Below, one piece after another: positions 12,560 to 25,520 of a stretch of DNA of 64,000 nucleotides (its first letter is position 1; each line of letters begins with the position of its first letter). This stretch comes from Symsagittifera roscoffensis (lineage: Eukaryota; Xenacoelomorpha; Acoela; Convolutidae): contig NC_087064.1 in assembly GCF_963678635.1 (NCBI RefSeq), forward strand, positions 48,531,346 to 48,595,345. Direction: 5' to 3'. A program made the position numbers and the translations under genes. The notes beneath the pieces are model-generated. The model made no database searches and was not told the DNA's origin. It was given only the letters and a program-made list of their open reading frames with translations.

Positions 12560-13910
12560 TGATTTGATAGAATTTGGTTGCCTATTGCAGCTTATTTTGA
12601 TAATTTCATCTTTTTTGCTGAAAAAAAAATGATTTGAGTCAAATTGTTTGATTGCAAGACCCCATGCCTTGGCCCTATAAACAACATCTGCTGTTAGTTT
12701 TCCGGTTGATCTACTGAGGGTATTTCTTTTACAATTTTTTTTTAATTTACAAAAAAAACTCAATCGCTGATTTAATATCGGAGAAATATTTTGGAGCCAA
12801 GCAATCAAATTTGAAAATATCCATTTCACAGCTGGTGAAAATTTTATTCGTCCAGTGATTTATGGGCCAGAAAAGAAATTCAAGTTCTCGAAGGATCTCG
12901 AAGGAATATCGGAAGAAGAAACCGAGTCAAATTCAAATAATATATTGTACCAACTGTTGCTGCTCTTTGGAGATAACTTGGAATTTCTAAGAGAACTGGA
13001 AATGGCTGATATCAAAAGACAGATATGTTGGCATTCCAGCCATCCGGCCTAGCATCGCAACGCCTTGCAGAGGTATGCACAACAGAAAACAAAAGCCTAG
13101 AAAAGCAGTACCGAATATTCGTATAATTCGATTGAAAGAATTTTGGCTCTTTTCCATTTTCTTCTCACATATGCGAGATTGGCAGAATAAAAAAGACCTC
13201 AATTAAAACTACGTTGTAATGTGACCATCCGTGTGTCCTTGAAATTGAATTGATTTTAAAAAAAGCTTGAATAAAGTATCACTAGTTTTTTGCACCTATT
13301 GGTTATAGTAAAACGTTTAAAAACTCAAATGAACCATCAAATGAAATTAATAGTGTTGATTTTTCAATTCAGGCCGTCTTTGAACTTGAGCCAAAACAAT
13401 CGGCAAAAATTAACGGTTTTTCAAATTTATTGGTTATATTTAGACATTCATAAACTCCGTTGCACCATCAAAAAAAAAACAGAGTTAATTTCACTTTTTT
13501 AAAATTGTATTTCTTAACTAGATGGAAAAAAATTAAGGACATTCGTGACAACTTGTATTAACAGACTTTGCCAGCACGGAGGGCCTTTATGACATCTTAA
13601 CTTGGGAGCTCAAGTAATCTGCGGTTCCTTGGGCAGAAAAATGCCCATCCTTATCGAGTAGTGGCGGGTTCATAAAGCATGTCATATGACCAAGATTCCG
13701 AAGGAGTCGGCGGGGTGCCGCAAGGCCATGCGGCTGCAATTCTGGTCATCGTTCGTTCGGTTGTTTGCACTCGGTGGCTCGTGTGAAATCGAGACTCGTA
13801 TGTACAACGAGCTGGTCGACTTCAAAATTCAAATGACACCGGTTAGTGTTTGGTTAGTGAATATGATTTTGTTTCTCCTATCACTATTTCTCTTAAAAGT
13901 TTGAGGATCA
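12560..13910 (+). pseudogene. Broken upstream copy of the duplicated exon pair
   Basis: This is a tandem copy of 14880-20140. The first exon (about 12800-13075) keeps the peptide GPEKKFKFSKDL but lost about 30 bp near its start and has a 1-bp deletion near 13015 that leads to TAG. The second exon (about 13520-13830) matches 19640-19940 but has a frameshift near 13550 and an in-frame TAA. It lacks the LINE and the MITE found in the downstream copy, so those inserted after duplication. It is a non-functional duplicate; the function of the parent gene is uncertain (see 15102-15476). Confidence 0.7.
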
Positions 13911-14850
13911 GTTTTTCCAATCAATTTGACGCATGTCATTTGGTCTTAATATTAAGATGCGAGACGAGACGCTAAAGCATTAAGTTGTAGTTTTTTTTAA
14001 CATAGGTTGGGATAAATTGAAACAAAAAAGGAACAACCTTTTTTCCCCTTTTTTTTCAATCATTTCGTCAATTTTTCAAATGAAAAACCTCTCAATTCGC
14101 CTGAAAATTAAATTTGAACAGTAAAGGTTTTTTCTTGTTATAGGAGCTGTCTTGCTTATAAATTTAGGGGTTTTGCCATTTTTGTTAATTAGTCACAATT
14201 CGAGCGCATTTTCCATTTTTCTATTAGCGTGTAGTGTAATTGGCGAAACAGAGCGGCTCGAAATTTATATCAAATTGAATCGAAGCTAGCTGATTGATCC
14301 AATTATGACGTTAAAGAACGCAAATTTTATTATTTTTGTTTTTGAAATTGCGAGTGGGGGATGATTTTTGAAAATTCAAGTTTCTCGTTGAAAATTGTTT
14401 TTGACATCTTAGTTTTAATTTCTTATTACTTAAAACCAATTCACACATGTTTTAAAGGGTAGTCAACACATGTACTCCCAAAAAAGTTCAAGATGTTAGA
14501 AGCCAGCCGGATCATCAGGGCTTCGCCCTGATACCAGAACTTTTGTTGTTTAATAAAACCAAAAAACTCAAATGTTGGTTTTAAAAATTAGCTATTTTTT
14601 GAAATTCATTAGAACTGATTGAACAGTATATTGGCTGTGAAAAAGTAAAATTTTGATGCCTAAAAGGGGAAGCCAATAAAAACCAAGCCATTCAGATGGC
14701 TTCGCCGATATATGAGATAAGCAATTTTAACAGCCGTGATGGTCACTAGCTAAAAACTAAATTAAAATTTCATCCAATATAGAAGGCATATTTAATTGCA
14801 TCCGTTGTATTAAGGCCCATTGCAAGTTTAATCTGTTCGCTGTTTGCCTA
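13911..14850. other. Spacer between the duplicated blocks
   Basis: No gene was recognised. Around 14510-14530 and 14690-14720 are hairpins containing GGCTTCGCC, related to the ends of the palindromic element at 8821. Confidence 0.35.
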
Positions 14851-15101
14851 TTTTAATTGCTGCCTCTGAGGTAAGTTTTTTGTTGATTTTATACAAATTG
14901 GTTGCTTATTGCAGCTGCTTTTGAAGTTTTCATCTTTTTTTTTGTTGAAAATGGGAAAGGATTTTCGAGTTTTATTTAAATTGTTTGATTGCACGACCCC
15001 CCTGCCTTGGCCTTGTCGACAACGTCTGCTGTTAGTTTTCCGGTTGATCAACAGAAGGTCTAGTACAATTTTTGTTAACTATTCTCAAAGAAACTCAACA
15101 G

Positions 15102-15476
15102 CTGATATAAAATCGGAGATGTCAGAGTATATTTTGGATTGGGCATTGCGCCAAGCGATCAAAGTTGAAGACATCCATTTCACAGCGGGTGAAAATTTCA
15201 TCCGTCCAGTGACTTATGGGCCAGAAAAGAAATTTAAGTTCTCGGAGGATCTCGATGAAATATCGGAAAATGAAGGAGAGTCAAATTCAAACGATATATT
15301 GTACCAACTATTGCTGGTCTATGGAGATAACTTGAAATTTCTAAAAGAACTGGAATTGGCTGATATGAGCAAGACAGAGTTGTTGGTATTCCAGTCATCC
15401 GGTTATGCATCGCAACGCATTGCAGAGGTTTGGAGAACAGAAACCCAATGTCTGGAAGATCAGGAATCATCGCTTG
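15102..15476 (+). CDS. Candidate internal exon, possibly N-terminal region of the TRPM-like gene
   Basis: This is an open coding segment of about 125 codons, bounded by CAACAG before it and G|GTAAGC after it, a good donor. It encodes an acidic, Ser/Asn-rich stretch flanked by helical segments (LDWALRQAIKVEDI and ILYQLLLVYGDNLKFL). It survives open in this copy while the duplicate at 12.8 kb has decayed, which argues that it is used. It lies on the same strand as, and upstream of, the TRPM exons at 32-38 kb. The helical repeats loosely resemble the region before the membrane part of TRPM proteins. That link is inference; I do not recognise the domain outright. Confidence 0.5.
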
Positions 15477-15935
15477 GTAAGCTTATTGGCTCGACTAAAT
15501 CTCTTGTTTCATTCACCGCGATGTTTTAATTCATGAGTGTTAATATCTGTTCAGTGAACTTTTCAGCATGTTCTTTTTCGATCGAAAACGAAGTTGTTTA
15601 TTTGTCTCAATAAATAAGATTCAATCGTTTTCATTTCTGTTCTACAAAACGATGTGCTGTTACTTTTTGTCTTAACTAGCATATCTGTCATCAGCTTCTG
15701 CGAAAGCGATCAGTTTGTAGCTTATAAGGTACTGAATAAAAAGAAAGGAAAGTATCTTTTTCTAGGGTTGCCACAATATACTCGAATAAATATTCTCGCA
15801 CTATACTTAACAATATAAGCTATTACTATTACAATTATTATATACAAAACACAAGCAAGACTTACAAAAAACAAGAAAGGTCCCTTCATAAACTCTCCTA
15901 ACATCAGGGGATATCCATTAAATCCAGGACTCTTC

Positions 15936-18802
15936 ATGGAATTCAGTCAAATAAAGAAAAAAAAACTGGAAAACTACAACAACAACTTAAAACTACTACA
16001 CTTTAATTGTAGAAGTTTAGCTAGAAAGCGTTCAGATCTCAAACAAATGATTAAAACTTTTAATGATAATACAATTTTCGGATTTTCCGAGACATGGTTC
16101 AATGATGCAAATGACGATAAACTATGGGCCATAGACAATGACAAACATAAATTGTTCCGATGTGATAGAACTTATGAATCAAGTAAAAAAAATGAAGGGT
16201 GGAGGGGTCATGCTACTGGTTCCTAAAAAATTAAACCCAAAGGTAAGATATGACTTAAACAACATGCACAAAAAGTATGACAGCATCTGGATAGAATTCA
16301 AAGACGGACTCTACAAAAATGATAGAACCACTCTATTAAACCTAGCCTACAATCCTAATAGAAACAACAAAACAGACTTCTTAGAAGATCTAGCCAAATC
16401 AATTGACCATGCACAGTCATTTAATTCAAAGCTAATTTTACTAGGAGAATACAATCTCAACTATCTCTACGAAGACGACAAACAGTCTTTAGATACAATC
16501 TTAATACCATATAATCTGGACGTCACTAGTAAATAAACACCTACTCACTCAAAAGCACTAATTGACTATATTAACACCGACCTAAGCATAAAAGATCTAA
16601 CAAATATTTCAATAGTATTCACACCACCAATTAAGACCGACCACCAGGCAACAGCATTCATAACAAAACTTAAGCTGAACAACAACGTAAGACCAATCAA
16701 ACGTAAAATATATGACAAATCCAATTACTCCAATTACAAATTCAAACAAAAACTATCAGCTATAAATTGGAGAAGTATCAATAGCAATGATAATCGCGAA
16801 GTAATGTTCAACATCTTCACATTAAACATTGCTGACACCATCAAAGGATGTGCCCCACAGAAGGCAATTTTCATTCGCAACGACAAACCAAAGGTAAACT
16901 ACAAAGATGATAAATTTATATCCCAACTGATTAACTCGAAAAAAAGCGAGCGCGAAAAATGGAGTATAATAAACGATACAAGAAACTCAAATAAAATCTT
17001 CCGACCTCATTCTATTACTCAGAAACTCTTTCGGCGATTTCATAACCAATAATTTACAGATGGCGAACCTGCTAAATTACAAGTTCTCAACTCTTGGATG
17101 CTTTTATGAGAAAAATTCAAAAATCAGGCAAAGTCCACCTACTTCTACATGCAACATTCAAAAAAATGATAAATTTTCATTCCGATTCATCACATCAGGT
17201 AACCGTAAAAGAGGAATGTATAGTTTAAGTTGTCGAAAGGCACCAGGTTTATCCAAAATTCCAGCCTGGGTATTGAAGGGTGGCTGAAATGAAATATACA
17301 CACATCTGACATTTCTATACAATGAGTTTTTGAAAAATAAGGCATATCCTTGCACGCTCAAAAATCAATTGTCACACCAATATACAAAAAAGAGGATCCA
17401 GAACTACCCGAAAATCATAAGCCTATCTCTATAACTGGGGCGCTCTCAAAAATTTTTGAAAAATTTTTATATAAGCAAATCAACGAAAATCTGATATCCC
17501 AAAAATTACTAAGTGATACCGAATTTGGGTTCAAAACATCATATTCAACAATCGACGCTATTCTTTATTGCACTGAAGCATTCAGAAAAGCAATAGACAA
17601 CAACAGAACTTTAGCATGTTCCTTACTAGATCTCTCTAAAGCATTTGATTCTATTGATCATACTTATCTTAAACAGAAACTAAAAGGGTTAAACTTTTCC
17701 GAAGAAGCTATAGAAGTGATCAATTTCTTTATCACCAAACGAAGCCAGAAAACAATCGTTAACAACACCGAATCCGATTGGATTGCACTTGAGCAGGGTG
17801 TCCCACAGGGCACTGTCTTTGGCCCTCTAATATTCAATCTCTACATTAACGATCTCAACAAACAAATTGACAAAACATGGGTAATAGTCAATATGTGGAT
17901 GATACATTACTATTATGTGAAAATAACGATCCACAAAAAGCTCTTAAAGCACTCGAAGCCAATTGCAGTCTGTTGTTAAATTATTTTTTAAACACTCACT
18001 TCAGTTGAATGCAAAAAAAAACAGACTCATCGTTTTCAGATAAAAAAAGGATTCAAGGAAAAAGGATGAAAAGTATACTATAACTCTAGATGATAAAATA
18101 AATGAGGAAAAAACCAATTTGAAATACCTAGGATTAGTTTTAGATCAGTTTCTAACATTCCAAGGTGAAATCAAAAAGATTCTCAGGAAAATGGCATCCG
18201 GAATAAAATCACTTCAATCAATCAAAAAGCCATTGCCAGTAAAAACAAGACTCTTGATAATGAATGCACTGGCAATTAGTCATTTGCATTACCCAGCAAT
18301 TCTTTTAAGATGATTATCCGCTAACTTAATGATCTCTCTGGAAAAACAGTTAAGCTGGGCAGTAAAAACTTGCTGCGATCGTGCAAAATACGACTCATCT
18401 TCAGACTTGAAGCCAAAACACAATATATTGCCAGTAACAATGTTTCTGGACTACAAAATATTATGTCAATTTTGGAAAATACAACATCAATTATTGCCAG
18501 CCTATAATAACATTGAGTATGATAACCACCAAATAGATATTAATACAAGAAACAAAAATATATATTTCGGCGACAGATACAATGGGCAATACATACAAAA
18601 TTCCTTCTTTAAAAACTCCGTCATAATCTGGAACAAACTATCAGATGATAAAGTCAACTTTAAAGACATACTAACATACAGAAAAGCAAAGATAAAATTC
18701 AAGAGTTATTACTTATTATTTTTTAAAGAAGACCCCTCTGTGGCAACTCATGGTAAAGCTCATGGAAATACTTCAAGTTTATATAACAACATTTATATAT
18801 AA
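15936..18802 (+). pseudogene. Dead non-LTR retrotransposon ORF2 (endonuclease + reverse transcriptase)
   Basis: This is a Jockey/CR1-like LINE ORF2 in pieces. The APE-type endonuclease starts near 15936 (HFNCRSLARKRSDLK, then FSETWF); a shift near 16190 moves the frame before GGGVMLLVP. The expected GDFN motif reads GEYN, and the frame stops at 16534. Reverse transcriptase follows from about 17220 (KAPG) with DLSKAFDSIDH (about 17625) and GVPQGTVFGPL (about 17796). Another shift near 17880 precedes YVDD, with more breaks near 17980 and 18313. The C-terminal part ends at 18802. It sits in the intron between the exons at 15.1 and 19.6 kb. It is inactive; the exact clade would need a tree. Confidence 0.85.
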
Positions 18803-19130
18803 ACCACCTTGAAGCTCGCAGGTGAAAAGTAATCCTCGATAATTGTAATAGATTTTGCTTGTTTATTGTAACTATGCGTATCTAATGATGTTATATTATT
18901 TTTTTGAATTGATAGAAAACATTTGACATACACTTGTGTATTGAAATTAATTTCGATGTGCAAAAAAAGTGTTCTTTTTGTCACCTTTCTCTGAGAAGAC
19001 CTCGCATGGACGTAATATGAAGATTCGTGTTTTGACCAACAATTTGTCCTTGAACTAGAACCGAAATAAAAAAATACTTGAAAAAAGTCTATGATTTTTT
19101 GTACTTATCGGTTATGCTTAGACGTTTCAT

Positions 19131-19549
19131 AAACCCTGCAATGGCCCAGGCGCCGATCTAGGAATTTCTCCAAGGGGGAGGCGGATTTCCAGTTAAATTT
19201 TTAAAAATTTGCCGATTTCTAGCTCTCCCAAACCACTAGAAAGACCGTAAGTTGACGAATATTTCTGCGCCGCAGGCAAATTTTTAAACAAAAGGCAAAA
19301 AAAGGCGTTTTTAGGCACTTTTTGGAAATTTTCGACCAAAAAATCGCGTTTTTTCGGCGCGCGCTCCCCCTCAAAATTATTATAGATTGGCGTCAATGGC
19401 GCTTTTAGAAAAATTTTAAGGTCAGTCAGCCAAAAATGGATATCTCAAAATAGTACAAAGGGGGACCCTTTGGGTCGGCAGAGGGTCGAATCCCTGAGGG
19501 AAGTGGGGCGTCCACCACCCCCCCCCCTAAATCCGCTACTGAATGAACC
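19131..19549. mobile_element. hAT-like MITE inserted in the duplicated block
   Basis: The left end CAATGGCCCAGGCGCCGATC and the right end CCTAAATCCGCTACTG interrupt sequence that is continuous in the upstream duplicate at about 13305-13330, giving an empty-site comparison. The right half matches the element at 10036-10434. Its target duplication is not clear by eye. Confidence 0.6.
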
Positions 19550-19639
19550 ATTAATTAAAATCAAAGGAGTGTTGATTCCTCAGTTCAAGCCGATCTAGCT
19601 ACTTTGAACATTTGAAAATGTGTTCTATATCTAAGATGG

Positions 19640-19945
19640 AAGAAACTTTACGATATTCGTGACCGCATTGTATGGACAGACCTTGCCAGCACGAAGGTCA
19701 CTTATGACAGCTTAACTTGGGAGCTGAAGCAATCCGCCCTTCCTTTGTGCAAAAAACTGCCCATCCTTATCGACTGGGGGCTGGCTCAAAAAGCATGTGA
19801 CATCATCAGGAGTCTGAAGGAGTCGGTGAGTGGTCGAGAGGCCATTCGAGTCCATTTCTGGCCTACGTTCATTCGGCTGTTTGCACTCGGCGATTCGTGC
19901 GCAATCGAAACTCTCATGTACCACGAGCTGGTCGACTTCAAGAAG
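19640..19945 (+). CDS. Candidate exon following 15102-15476
   Basis: The open frame reads KLYDIRDRIVWTDL, then a helical stretch containing LIDWGLAQKACDIIRS and FIRLFALGDSC, to VDFK at about 19940. The upstream duplicate (13.52-13.83 kb) is frameshifted, so conservation here suggests use. The pairing of helices is reminiscent of the TRPM N-terminal homology region, where a WNR-DIA helix is followed by a FV-LLL helix. This is weak and would need a profile search. The 3' edge is obscured by a GAA-rich insertion starting at 19943. Confidence 0.45.
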
Positions 19946-20120
19946 AAGAAGAAGAAGAATTTATTTCTTCAGACAATTAAATGCCAAAATACAGAAAATG
20001 AAGAAACACATTTTTAATAGTCATCATTGAATTTATCTGACATTTTGTATAACATATCTAAAGAGGATAGACCAAGGGCATAATAATTGCCCGCTGGACG
20101 TCTACCCTGGTCAAAACTGA
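19943..20120 (-). mobile_element. Short 5'-truncated retroposon with a (TTC)n tail
   Basis: Compared with the upstream duplicate, about 175 bp are inserted between GACTTCAA and AAATGACGCC. Read on the minus strand the insert ends GAAGAAATAAATTC followed by TTC repeats, as is typical of the 3' tail of a LINE or SINE. It abuts the end of the exon at 19640-19945 and may have changed its splice site. Confidence 0.55.
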
Positions 20121-22650
20121 AATGACGCCAGTTAGTATTTGGTTTGTGAATACAGTGCTGATTTAAATTATCCGGACAAAACAAAAAAACTTAAAACTTC
20201 AACGCATTTTTCTCAAATCCGGTTAAGAGTAGAAAATGAATTCAACAAAAATTTCTTAGAATTTTATCTGAAATATCATGATGCAACTTATTTTGAAAAA
20301 TTTGCAATCAAAAGCTTAGTCCAGTTTTTTCTATTTAATCAAAAATTACGTTGAAACTCAGTTAATTGATAGACAAGTTATGTCAAAAGAAGCCTCTCAC
20401 ATAGCTCAACAAAGTTCTAAAGGAAACACATCAACAAAAGATTGCGCAAAGCGTTTGAAATTTGTTTTTAAGCAAAATTTTTGAGTTTTATGTAGTCAAA
20501 ATGACCTTTATTTAATATCAAGCAAAAAATATATTCTCTTATACAAATTTTTGGAGATTTTACATCTCTAGAATTTTGTTGGGCTATGTGATTTTTATTG
20601 GGCTTTTTTGATATGAAGTTTTCATCAAGTAGCTTTAAGCGTAATTCTTTCATCAGTTAACTTTTATTTTAATTCTTTCATCAATTAACTTTTGCCTAAA
20701 GTAGCTTTATCGTAGTCCTTGATTAACTAAAAAAAAGCGCAAAAAAACATTTTTTGGGTAAAATTTTAATTGCCAACCAAATTTTAGGTAAAGAATTTTG
20801 CAAATTAAATTGTTTCATAATAATTCTAGTGAAATTTTTTAGCAACTTTCGCTCCCTTCATTTTTTTGTTGAATCTAGCTGCATTTGAGAAAAACGCGTA
20901 AGAATTTTTCGTTTTGTCCCGTTAATAGAAATCAGCACTGTATAACTTTAAAAAAATATATCACATGGACTTATAAAGGAATTTTTATTCTAAAATCCTG
21001 TTTAGATGTTTGAATTAAGACCCTGACCGAAAGGTTTTGTTTACCTATTGAGATATTGGTTTGAGATATAGGGTTCTTTACTGTCTGTATCAAACTACTA
21101 TTCAACAATATGGTGGACAACTGTTCAAGAAGTTGGTAGCATATGTGAACAAATGTCACGTATACCCTCAGAAGGACAAAAATGACAGGGAAAAGGTTAA
21201 CTCTTCAAATTTAATGAGATGCAAAAATCTGATGAGGCTAGTGCTCAAAGAGGTTGTATACGACTGAGGGTTTGTTTCAGTATACACAGTCATCGACCGT
21301 CATTTTTTCTTAGAATCCTTGATTCTAGGCACAGAATTTTTTGTGGTCGACAAAATTTGTGGTAGACCAGATCACTATAACGAATATATTTCGACCAAAA
21401 TTTTTAGACCAAAATTTTTCAAAAAAAACAGACCAGAATCAGGGTTGTTACTTTTAAAACCTTTGACCAAAAAAATCGCGTTTCAAAAATAGTAAGAAAT
21501 GTTCATCATAATAAATTGTTTCCAAACAAATTCTAGTTGAAAATGAAATATTCATATAATTTTTACAAAAAAAAATCTGAGTCATATGCGAGACTCCACC
21601 ATTAGGTCAGCACGGGCCGCTTTCAGGTGTCTCATTAAGTGGAGAACAATGACATGTTTTACTTCTTAGATCCAATGGAACTTTTTATTGGATGAAAATT
21701 ATTAAACGTATTTTTTTATTAGCTCGTTTCAATTTTTTTCTCAGAAACTTTTTAAAACTATTTTGTCGTTGTCTCGGATGATTTATTATTCCCATAACCT
21801 AGAAACCAGCAGAAATTATATTCTACAGATTTAACAAAAAAACTTTCAAAGCATATTTTATAAACTCGTTTTACATAAATTTCCAAAAAGGCATGAACTA
21901 AATTATTTAATTGAATCAAAGAAGCAGAAAAATTTACTCATCCGGTGAAAAAAAATTACAATAATAATAATTACTATTTTTTGAACTTTTTGGTTTTTTT
22001 GTTTGTCAGCTTACAGCTTTTAGCTCTTATCTCATTATTCTCATTTGTATGCTTTGAAAAAACTTAAGTAAGCATAGAAACGTTGAAATGGAAATCAAAA
22101 CTTTTCTACGAGCTCAGCTGCAACCATAGCAAAAAATTTTATACGATTTTGGCAATTATAAATCTCAAGTCTCGTTGATATATTCCTATCACTAGAAATT
22201 TCTTATGGCAACAATTTGGTTTTGGTTCAACTGGCGTCCAATTAAGTATGGTCGTCTTAGTTGCCCTTCAATAATTATTGCGCATAAATTTGTAAATATG
22301 ATGATTGTATCTTGTGTTAGATGTTATTTAAATTGAGCATATTTGAATCAAACATATGAACACGTGTAGATGCATTTTTTGACTTTTTTTAAAACTGTTT
22401 CATCAGTCCAAGGCTTTTGTCTCATTGTCTGTCCGCTAATATTCAATACTGCGTTTGTGTGGTATCGCCTTTGTGTCCTTGTTATTATTGTTCCAAACTT
22501 TGTGTATTGCAGTTTTTATCCATAAAAATGCAGGTACCGCGAGCAGATATCCGAATGACTTGAGTAGCATAATGTGTTAATGCCCCTACAGTTGTGATTG
22601 GAAGGACCTCAAAAAAAGTTCCAAGCAAATTTCCTAGTACCGAGATAAAG
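20121..22650. other. Probable intronic or intergenic DNA
   Basis: I see no gene in these 2.5 kb. Short open frames are not supported by any recognisable motif. Bases 21340-21430 contain repeated GACCAAAATTTTT-like words. Confidence 0.4.
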
Positions 22651-23050
22651 GAGTTATGCCTGGAGTAGCGTACTCACAGAGTAATTCCAGATAAGGTAGA
22701 CCGTTGTTCGTCACGCTATCTTATTTTCGGCCGGATAGATTCATGCAACTTCTTAGTCTAATACCGATCTTAATCTTACTCGTATACCTCCTAGTCTCAA
22801 TAGATCTAGCGTATACTGGTATTTGCGGGATAGGTATCTGGAGCTTGTTCAAAAGGAGAACAACTATCTTCTAAGTTATATTCAAATTGTTCTGGTGCTG
22901 AAACTAAAAGAAGTTTTAGTATTAGAAAAACTGTCAGTGTTAGTAAGGGATCATGATTGGTTAGTTCTAAGTATTTTACAGAGACAGTTTATCAAGAATT
23001 TAATTGGTTATAAATCTAGTTTCAAACTGATTCCACCCATACGGTGTTCA
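22651..23050 (-). repeat. 3' LTR of copy M
   Basis: On the minus strand it begins TGAACACCG and ends GGCATAACTC. It contains the CCAATCATGATCC stretch and the CTATCCGGCCG block shared with the other LTRs. The hairpin stem at about 22900 is partly degraded. Confidence 0.85.
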
Positions 23051-24790
23051 GAGAGTTTTTAGTTTTCAAATTGATGATTATAGTGAGGGTTGGATCTGGA
23101 TATTTCTTCGTTCTTTGGAGTAGTTTTCTTTTGAGAACAATGGCTGTGTGAAGGAAGAAGAGATGTAGTTGTCTTCGTAGAGAGAAGGAGGGTAGTTGCT
23201 CTCGTTCCAGAAGTGGGTCTCGTTTTTCCTAGATTGTCTGGAGTGATCGCCACAAGATTTCGGATTGATGCAATGATGTGTGTGTCGATTTCGTTAAGCT
23301 TAGAGCGAGACTACGTGCAATTGAAGTTCGACTTTTCTGTGTGAAGCACCAAGTGACTAGGATCTGTATGTGAAGTCAACATCGAGTTGGCCATTTTTTT
23401 CAATGGGTTCCTTTTCTGCGATGTTGGGTCCAATCTTCAATCTTGCGAGGGTTGTGACTACGGCAACAAACCAATAGATTTGCGATTCCAGAGACGTAAT
23501 GTTGTCGAAATTTTAGCTCCCTTTGCTGCTCGTTCCGTTTGCTTTAAGAAGTCTTTTTTTACTAAGCATATTAAATCTATTATTTTGTTGGTGGAATCAT
23601 TTTTAGGGATGATGTTCTATTAGTTGTTTTCGCAATAGCGTTTTTATTTAATTTTAGTCATTTTAAAGAGTCGCTCACCCTAGAGCAACTCTTGTGAAAA
23701 ATAGGAGTGGGTGTCTCAACCGTGATGTAGCGCGGTGGGTCAGGCCGGCTATAGAGCATGCTCAGGAAGTCCTACTGGGTAGTGAGGCCAGTTGTTGTGT
23801 GAGTACAATTTTTCCGTCTCTTTGAGCAGAGGCTCCTATTGTGTTCAACTTTTTGTTTTGAATCATCAGGTGTTTTTCTATTTTTTGTTTTTGGTGGTGT
23901 CTTTTTACCAAAAACAGATTATTTTGTTTAAGGTTTTTCTTTTGTTGTAATTGGTTTTGATAGGAATTGAAAGTGAGTTTCAAAAGAATAAATTATCCAG
24001 TTTTAATCTGTGTTTAATCAGGTCTGGAACTCGTGAGACTTTCTTTTACATGCGGTTGCGTTTGTGGTATTAGTAAGCTGCGTTGGTTAGTTTAGGGTAA
24101 TTATAATTGCTCCAAACGGGTTAAACGAAAGTTTGCAACGCGTGAAAAGCAGTTAAAATTGTTATTAGATATAATTGAAAGTGAAAACTCATTTATTAAA
24201 CATTTCGAGTAAATGACAAATTTAAGTTATAAAAAAAGCTTACACAAAAAGGTTAGTTGCTTGTAGTTTATATGCTTTTTATGAATTTACTACTTCGTAT
24301 TTTTGAATTTTACTACAAAATTATTAGTTTTTTGACTTGATTATAAAACTTATTGCACTTGGATAATTTAGTTTGAAAATTAGTACGATCAAAATTTAAG
24401 AATTATAAGAAGAGTTTGTATTTTTTTATTTGGATTTTATTGTTTTAGATGAAATGATTGATGAAATCTAAAAAAAAAGAAATAAGAAAAATATGTGTAA
24501 TAATAATGAGTGTCTTGTATTATTTGGTAGTGTAAATAATTAAATTCATTCTTATGAGGATTCTGTATAAGGGAAAAATCCACGGAGACGGTTAGTTTTG
24601 ATCGTGTCAGATGTTACAAGAAACTTGGCGAACATACAGCTTACGTTCCTAGTGCGAAGCAGGGCCATAGAAGCTCAAGTGCTCTGATGATTTCTACTTC
24701 TTCGGTGAGTGTTAAAAATTCATGATTTGTGTTTCGGTTTAGGTTTTAAAGCTTGTGATTAATTTTGTTTTTGTGAATGTGCTCGAATAG
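23051..24790 (-). other. 3' non-coding region of copy M
   Basis: This corresponds to 4270-5854 of copy L. The conserved block with CCTAACCCACC-like arms around GAGCATGCTC is at about 23724-23792, and the CACAAGAGTTGCTC-like stretch next to it is also shared. The remainder is diverged, without coding frames. Confidence 0.6.
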
Positions 24791-24799
24791 GTTTATTTC

Positions 24800-25520
24800 A
24801 ATTTGGTGTAAATATTCGTGGGGAAAGATTTTTGGTCGAGCATCGTCAATGGGAAAAGTTAGTGAGCGAATTTACACATCTGCTTGACGCGATCATGATT
24901 ACGGAGCTTGCCGTATAAGATAGAGGATTTGATACAATAGGTAAAATTTGAGAATTATGGTGACGTGTATTTGGAGTTTATAGTCATGAATCTATGTTGT
25001 GGGTTACGGGCTGGTGTTTTTGTGCTATAATTTTGTTGTATAAGTTTATAATAGGTATAGGTGTGGATTAGTTTGGTCTTTAACATAATTTCAATGAATG
25101 AATGTCTCTTTCTTTGGGTGTAAGGAAGTAGAATATGAGTGCAAAATGATTAAACTTACTAAAAAGTGATTCGAAGGCTTTGGTGTTTGCTAGTGCGCGG
25201 GCCAGTTGTCAGAAGGCGTGGGTTAGTGGGCAGAGTACATACATCTGTCTGACGTTATCATAATTACGGAAGATGCCGTTTAAGTTTGTAGATTTAGCAT
25301 GATTTCGTGCGAACAGTGAATGTCTCTTCCTTTGGTTGTAAGGAAGTGGCATGTGAGTGCAAAATAATTAAACTAACTAAAGAATGGTTCGTATGCTTTG
25401 GTATTTATTAGTGCGCGGGCGAATTGTTGGAAGGTGCTGGTCAGTGGGCAGAATACATACATCTGTCCGATGGGATCATAATTACGGAGGATGCCTTGTA
25501 AGTTAAGAAAATTAATACAA
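24800..25520 (-). repeat. Triplicated ORF3 3'-end segment in copy M
   Basis: Three related blocks (about 24800-25030, 25081-25300 and 25318-25575) each contain ACATCTGxxxGACG-like and ATCATAATTACGGA phrases. On the minus strand these correspond to the end of the ORF3 frame seen in copy L at 3890-3990. It is a local tandem duplication after or during decay. Confidence 0.65.
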
